A stretch of 8,946 nucleotides of DNA, taken from the NCBI GenBank assembly GCA_964542435.1, contig CAZIVE010000106.1, positions 1-8,946 of the forward strand, in the 5' to 3' direction. This stretch comes from CAZIVE01 sp964542435. Its GTDB lineage: Bacteria > Bacteroidota > Bacteroidia > Bacteroidales > Tannerellaceae. Positions 5,245 to 8,946 of this stretch are shown here, one piece after another; within the stretch, counting starts at the first letter, position 1; each line of letters begins with the position of its first letter. A model generated the notes under the pieces. The model was not told where the DNA came from. It worked only from the letters and a program-made list of their open reading frames with translations, and searched no databases. A program made the position numbers and the translations under genes.

Positions 5245-5616
5245 TCAATCAAAGATCTTCTCCACGATGATGGCTGCACTTTCCATGTCTGCTCCGATGG
5301 GAGGATTGATTTTGGAAAGCTTCAGACGGACGATTGAGATCTGGGGGAACCGATCGTGAAGCGACCGAACGATTCTCCCGGCTGCGTGTTCGATCAGATT
5401 TGAAGGAATCTCCATCTCCTTTTTGACGGCCTCGTAAACGAGGGCGTAATTGACTGTGTCGTTGAGGTCGTCGCTCTCCATGGCTTTTTCCAAAGGCAAT
5501 GTGAGCAGCAGATCCACAACGAATCGGTTTCCCACTTTGCGTTCCTGCGGATCCACTCCGTGAAACGCGTGAAAAACCATTTGCTTCAGTTCGATCTGTG
5601 TCGTCAACGGTTCCAT
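5245..5616 (-). CDS. folB: dihydroneopterin aldolase FolB
   Basis: FolB cleaves 7,8-dihydroneopterin to 6-hydroxymethyl-7,8-dihydropterin and glycolaldehyde in tetrahydrofolate synthesis; it is cytosolic and usually octameric. I chose the ATG at 5616 (123 residues, MEPLTTQIEL), which fits the usual length of about 120 and starts 7 nt after the malQ stop. An ATG at 5640 would overlap malQ by 17 nt and add eight residues. In this numbering the FHGVDPQERKVGN segment carries Glu25, VNYALVYEAV carries Tyr57, and LSKINPPIGA carries Lys102. These match the catalytic Glu22, Tyr54 and Lys100 of the S. aureus enzyme as I remember them. The gene is downstream of malQ, with no room for its own promoter, so it is very likely cotranscribed. 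Confidence 0.9.
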   Translation of the reverse strand: MEPLTTQIELKQMVFHAFHGVDPQERKVGNRFVVDLLLTLPLEKAMESDDLNDTVNYALVYEAVKKEMEIPSNLIEHAAGRIVRSLHDRFPQISIVRLKLSKINPPIGADMESAAIIVEKIFD

Positions 5617-5623
5617 GTCGATG

Positions 5624-8311
5624 TTAGTGACGGTCGGCATCTGCAATCATGTTGCGGATCTTTTCGTTCAGGAAATCCTCCTTCAGCAGCGTCTCCAGCG
5701 TGATATGCATTCTGTAACGCCAATAGAAATTGGTCTGTGCCGGTACGTTGATTCGTTCGGCCTCAATGTCTTTGCGTTTCAGATGGTCATCCATCGCAAG
5801 CCAGTCCTGAAGCGGAATGATGGTGAGCATCGAAGTGACGCGCAGATGGTTTGAGATGATCTGTGCCGCGATGTCTGACGAACATTCAATGGGCGCAGCT
5901 CCGATCCGTTGTAGCACATTGTTGTAATAACGCTGTGTTTGGTCGCGATTATCTTGCCACCAGTTGCGAAGTGGCGGCATATCGTGCGTTGAAGTGGTGC
6001 AGACGGAATGGTAAGGAAGATGATACATGTCCGAGAACTCGCGGTTGTCCGTCTTCGGCATCCTTTCGATCTCGAGACTGAATATCTGCAGTTTGTGCAT
6101 CACTTCGGGAACGGAAGCCGGATTCATACCGAGATCTTCACCGCAGAGCAGCATCTGTGTGCAATTGACCAGCGGCGTGAGATGTTTGAAGGCCTTCGAT
6201 TTCCAGAAATCGTTGTGACGATGATAGAAGAAGTTCCAGTAAAGCTGGTCGAATGCGGAGCGTTCACGATCGGAGAGTTCGCTGTAGATAAAGGAGCGGA
6301 ATGCCGAGATGCGCGGATGAAACTTCTCCGGCTCTTTCGGATCGCGAAGGAACAGCACCTCATTGGCAATGGCAAAGAGTCCCGCTTTGATTCGTTGTGA
6401 TTCGGTATCATTCTTCCCTTCGAACAGCTTTTCGATCTTCCGTTGTGTGTCGCAGAAGGGTTTGAGGATGAAATGGTGCGATGACGACTGAACCAGATAG
6501 GTATTGGTGACTTTTTCAGTCAGATCGCCGAAGAGCTGCGGCAGGAATCTACGGTTGATATGCGCGTTGGTAAACCGTGCTTCGTTGAACGACAGTCCGT
6601 ACTGCTGTATCTCATCGACTGTGAAAGGCAAAGCCGGATTGAAATGTCCGCAGAGTCCCTGTACAAAGTCCAATGGAACTTCCCAGATGCGGAAGAATCC
6701 GAGTACATGGTCGATACGAAGGCAGTCGAAGTATTTCTCCAGCTGATGGAAGCGGCGTTTCCACCAGTCATAGTTGTTCTCTTCCATCGCTTCCCAGTTA
6801 TAGGTCGGGAAAAGCCAGTTCTGTCCGTTAATGGAGAAATCGTCGGGCGGCGCTCCCGCTTGACCGTTGAGGTTGAAGTATTCCGGTTCTGTCCAGACTT
6901 CGATACTGCGACGGTTGACGCCGATAGCTAGGTCACCTTTCAGCACGATTCCGTTGCGGCGCGCATAGTCGGCAACCGCTCTGAATTGTCTGTCGAGAAC
7001 GAACTGCAGGAAGAAGAAGAAGGAGATCTCTTTCCAATTCTCATTCTTAGGCGAACAGAGATTGGCAATTCGCTCCTTGTCGTACACCGAATCCTGTTTC
7101 CATTGGGAGAAGTCGGAAGTTCCGAACTTGTCACGAAGATAACAGTAGGCAGCATACGGCAGCAGCCATTCTTTGTTCTGTGCGAAGAACGTCTTGAAGT
7201 CGGATGAGTTGAGCAGATTGTCGCTGTCCTGTTGGAAATATTCGCGGCAATAGCTCAGTTTGTATGTGTTGACAGCTTCGTAATCGACAGCCTCTTTTGC
7301 ATTCAGTTCTTTCCGTTTGGCCTCGTAGAACTTGGATCGTTTGGCATCCTTCAGCTTTCCGAGTTCCGTCAGGTTGATGAACATCGGATGAAGTGCATAG
7401 ATGGATATGGCGCTATAAGGATAGGAATCGACCCACGTGTGCGTGATGGTTGTGTCGTTCATCGGCAGCACCTGGATGATGCGCTGGTGCGTTTTCTTGG
7501 CCCAGTCAACCAGCAGTCGAAGATCGCCGAGGTCGCCAACGCCAAAGCTGTGCTCCGAACGAAGCGAGAAGACCGGAATCACTGTGCCGGCACATCTCCA
7601 CAACGGAAGATTGTCGCGGAAGTATAGACCTGAGACGATGACGGTCTCGCCCTCTTCCTGCGGAATCAGGCAAAGCAGACGGTTGTCGTCTTTCTCCCAG
7701 CAGATGATATGGTGCGTCTTTGCATCCAGCACGATAAACTTGTATTCAAACGGATATTTGATCTGATTCGCATCCAGTTCGATGTACCATTCGGGAAAGT
7801 TGTGGCAACTCAGCATGAGCGCCTTCGAAGGATCCCAATTGCCGACGTAATCCTGGTTGCCGGTGATGGCAAGGCATTGGTTCATCTCAATGCGCGGCGC
7901 TGAGACGCGGATGACCAGTTTGCGGTTGCTGCATGTAGCGTTTCCGAATGTGTTTACAGGATGAGCGAAGAGACTTTTGGTGAAAGCGGATGAATAGAAC
8001 GCCTTGTTCTCCGGATAGGCCTGCCATACGTCGTACAGTGTATAGTGACGAACGGAAGGATCCAACGAGATCTCGTGAGGCGTTTCCCATTCCTCAAAGC
8101 TCTGCGTTTCGTTCACATTGAGGAAATAACGATATTGAACGGAGCGAGTGTTGTCCGGCACTTGTACATCGAGCGACCAGTTTCCGCCGCCCATATAATG
8201 CATCTCTTTAGAGAGTGCCATCGACCATCCTCCGAGTTCCGGAATAGAACCAATGATACAGATCTTCTGTCCCCAAACTGTGTGGAACGTGATGTTGAAT
8301 GTGATTTTCAT
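5624..8311 (-). CDS. malQ: 4-alpha-glucanotransferase with two CBM20 domains (DPE2-like MalQ)
   Basis: This GH77 amylomaltase transfers alpha-1,4-glucan segments between maltooligosaccharides. The 895 residues comprise an N-terminal CBM20 starch-binding domain (about 1-100, GSIPELGGW), a second CBM20 (about 130-235, GNQDYVGNWDPSKA), then the GH77 barrel from about 240 (IPVFSLRSEHSFGVGD). Catalytic residues are visible: nucleophile Asp534 (LRIDH), acid/base Glu725 (GEDLG) and Asp777 (STHDMPP). The nucleophile-to-acid/base distance is 191 residues against 47 in Thermus amylomaltase (Asp293, Glu340), so there is an insertion of about 144 residues. This and the paired CBM20s are the layout of plant cytosolic DPE2. 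There is no signal peptide, so it should act in the cytoplasm. It heads the malQ-folB unit behind the nrdJ terminator. Confidence 0.95.
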   Translation of the reverse strand: MKITFNITFHTVWGQKICIIGSIPELGGWSMALSKEMHYMGGGNWSLDVQVPDNTRSVQYRYFLNVNETQSFEEWETPHEISLDPSVRHYTLYDVWQAYPENKAFYSSAFTKSLFAHPVNTFGNATCSNRKLVIRVSAPRIEMNQCLAITGNQDYVGNWDPSKALMLSCHNFPEWYIELDANQIKYPFEYKFIVLDAKTHHIICWEKDDNRLLCLIPQEEGETVIVSGLYFRDNLPLWRCAGTVIPVFSLRSEHSFGVGDLGDLRLLVDWAKKTHQRIIQVLPMNDTTITHTWVDSYPYSAISIYALHPMFINLTELGKLKDAKRSKFYEAKRKELNAKEAVDYEAVNTYKLSYCREYFQQDSDNLLNSSDFKTFFAQNKEWLLPYAAYCYLRDKFGTSDFSQWKQDSVYDKERIANLCSPKNENWKEISFFFFLQFVLDRQFRAVADYARRNGIVLKGDLAIGVNRRSIEVWTEPEYFNLNGQAGAPPDDFSINGQNWLFPTYNWEAMEENNYDWWKRRFHQLEKYFDCLRIDHVLGFFRIWEVPLDFVQGLCGHFNPALPFTVDEIQQYGLSFNEARFTNAHINRRFLPQLFGDLTEKVTNTYLVQSSSHHFILKPFCDTQRKIEKLFEGKNDTESQRIKAGLFAIANEVLFLRDPKEPEKFHPRISAFRSFIYSELSDRERSAFDQLYWNFFYHRHNDFWKSKAFKHLTPLVNCTQMLLCGEDLGMNPASVPEVMHKLQIFSLEIERMPKTDNREFSDMYHLPYHSVCTTSTHDMPPLRNWWQDNRDQTQRYYNNVLQRIGAAPIECSSDIAAQIISNHLRVTSMLTIIPLQDWLAMDDHLKRKDIEAERINVPAQTNFYWRYRMHITLETLLKEDFLNEKIRNMIADADRH

Positions 8312-8335
8312 CGACTACAAGTTTATAATCGGTTA

Positions 8336-8364
8336 CGAATATACGAACTATTTCATTACACAAA
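8336..8364 (-). promoter_or_regulatory. putative promoter of malQ-folB
   Basis: On the minus strand, TTTG (8361-8364) is followed after 17 nt by TATATTCG (8336-8343), seven of eight to TAnnTTTG. The spacing is slightly short of the usual 19-21. Transcription would begin about 18 nt before the malQ ATG. The TTTG is next to the T tract of the nrdJ terminator. Confidence 0.35.
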
Positions 8365-8393
8365 AGGAGCGTAAGTTATATTTACGCTCCTTT
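8361..8393 (-). terminator. intrinsic terminator of nrdJ
   Basis: A perfect 12-bp stem (8363-8374 with 8382-8393, arm AAAGGAGCGTAA) closes a 7-nt loop. Read leftward, it ends in TTTT and begins 30 nt after the nrdJ stop. The GC-rich middle of the stem and its position support a Rho-independent terminator. Confidence 0.8.
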
Positions 8394-8422
8394 ATTGAGA
8401 AATCTATGTTTATAGAATCAAA

Positions 8423-8946
8423 CTATCCGCATCTGGAAGCTCCGCAGTTGGTGCAGATCAAGCAGCCTTCCTGGTAAACGAGTGTCTCAAGTCCGCAGTT
8501 CGGACATTTCTGTCCTTTGGCGGCTGTGCCGTTAGGAAGATATTTCTTCAGGGCACGTTCCACACCGTTCTTCCATGTGTTGATAGATTCACTGTCGAGT
8601 TGCAATCCCTGAACCAGTTTGATAACTTGGTCGATCGGCATTCCATAACGCAGCACGCCGGAGATCAGTTTCGCATAGTTCCAGAACTCTGGATTGAATT
8701 TACTGTCCAATCCCTCGATGGTCGTCTTGTAACCGCGTCTATTTTTGAACTGGAAGTCATAATGTTTCTTGCCATCATCATCATAGCTCTTAATGATAGA
8801 ACCCTTTTGGATGTTCTTCGGAAGCATCAAACCATCGTCGTCATCAGCGAGACCGGTGAAGATTTCGTAAGGACGGCCGTTCAGCAAACCTACGAAGGCA
8901 ATCCATTTCTCTCGGTTGTTCTGGAATTTGACAACGTCAGCTTCCA
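8423..8946 (-). CDS. nrdJ: adenosylcobalamin-dependent ribonucleotide reductase NrdJ, C-terminal part
   Basis: The frame is open to the right edge, giving the last 173 residues of a large protein; its start is outside the window. The visible part begins E-A-D-V-V-K-F-Q and contains the WNYAKLISGVLRYGMP and QLDSESINTWKNGVERALKKY segments typical of the C-terminal (TSCPD-type) region of class II reductases, which make deoxyribonucleotides using vitamin B12. The tail is cysteine-rich: in fragment numbering Cys147, 150, 161 and 164 form a probable zinc ribbon. Cys167 and Cys172 (C-x4-C, two residues from the end) match the spacing of the redox-shuttle pair at the end of Lactobacillus leichmannii reductase. 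TAG stop at 8423-8425, followed by a terminator. Confidence 0.93.
   Translation of the reverse strand, partial: EADVVKFQNNREKWIAFVGLLNGRPYEIFTGLADDDDGLMLPKNIQKGSIIKSYDDDGKKHYDFQFKNRRGYKTTIEGLDSKFNPEFWNYAKLISGVLRYGMPIDQVIKLVQGLQLDSESINTWKNGVERALKKYLPNGTAAKGQKCPNCGLETLVYQEGCLICTNCGASRCG

Noticed and set aside
5137..5359. Continuation of the glycosyltransferase frame across the second gap
   Set aside because: It reads antisense through folB and bears no GT2 resemblance. The frame across a placeholder gap is arbitrary.

Overview
The window looks like chromosomal DNA of a member of the Bacteroidales (phylum Bacteroidota), with moderate GC and AT-rich gaps between genes. The evidence is the gene set: an adenosylcobalamin-dependent NrdJ with a CxxC-rich tail, a plant-DPE2-like MalQ with two starch-binding domains, a bacteroidetal AMP-binding acyl-CoA synthetase and an MtaB-type methylthiotransferase. 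Several intergenic octamers fit the Bacteroidota -7 consensus TAnnTTTG, and Shine-Dalgarno sequences are not obvious. The genus cannot be fixed from sequence alone. Two runs of exactly 100 N (2712-2811 and 5037-5136) are scaffold gaps of unknown true size, so this is a draft or metagenome assembly.

Layout from left to right: the edge (1-76) holds a possible leftward promoter and the first codons of a gene leaving the window. A small Ala/Pro/Glu-rich lipoprotein gene (135-356, minus) follows, with a strong intrinsic terminator. Next is a long-chain acyl-CoA synthetase (517-2181, minus). A 318-bp divergent intergenic region (2182-2499) separates it from a rightward operon of mtaB, an LpxL/HtrB-type acyltransferase and a family 2 glycosyltransferase. 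Those three genes are joined by two 4-bp ATGA overlaps, and both assembly gaps lie in this operon. Converging on it from the right is a leftward pair, malQ then folB, separated from nrdJ (minus, cut by the right edge) by a perfect 12-bp terminator hairpin.

Functionally this is mostly housekeeping: fatty-acid activation, tRNA t6A37 methylthiolation, envelope lipid acylation and glycan transfer, maltose/glucan metabolism, folate synthesis and deoxynucleotide synthesis. No phage, transposase, CRISPR array, tRNA or rRNA gene was seen.

The most unusual signal is regulatory. Between the acyl-CoA synthetase and mtaB lie four 18-bp operator-like units in exact 22-bp register (2302-2385). The first and last are identical near-palindromes embedded in longer inverted repeats. 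The array sits midway between two divergent, identical TACTTTTG -7 boxes. It looks like the binding array of an unidentified dimeric regulator that stacks on one face of the helix; the regulator is not encoded in the window.
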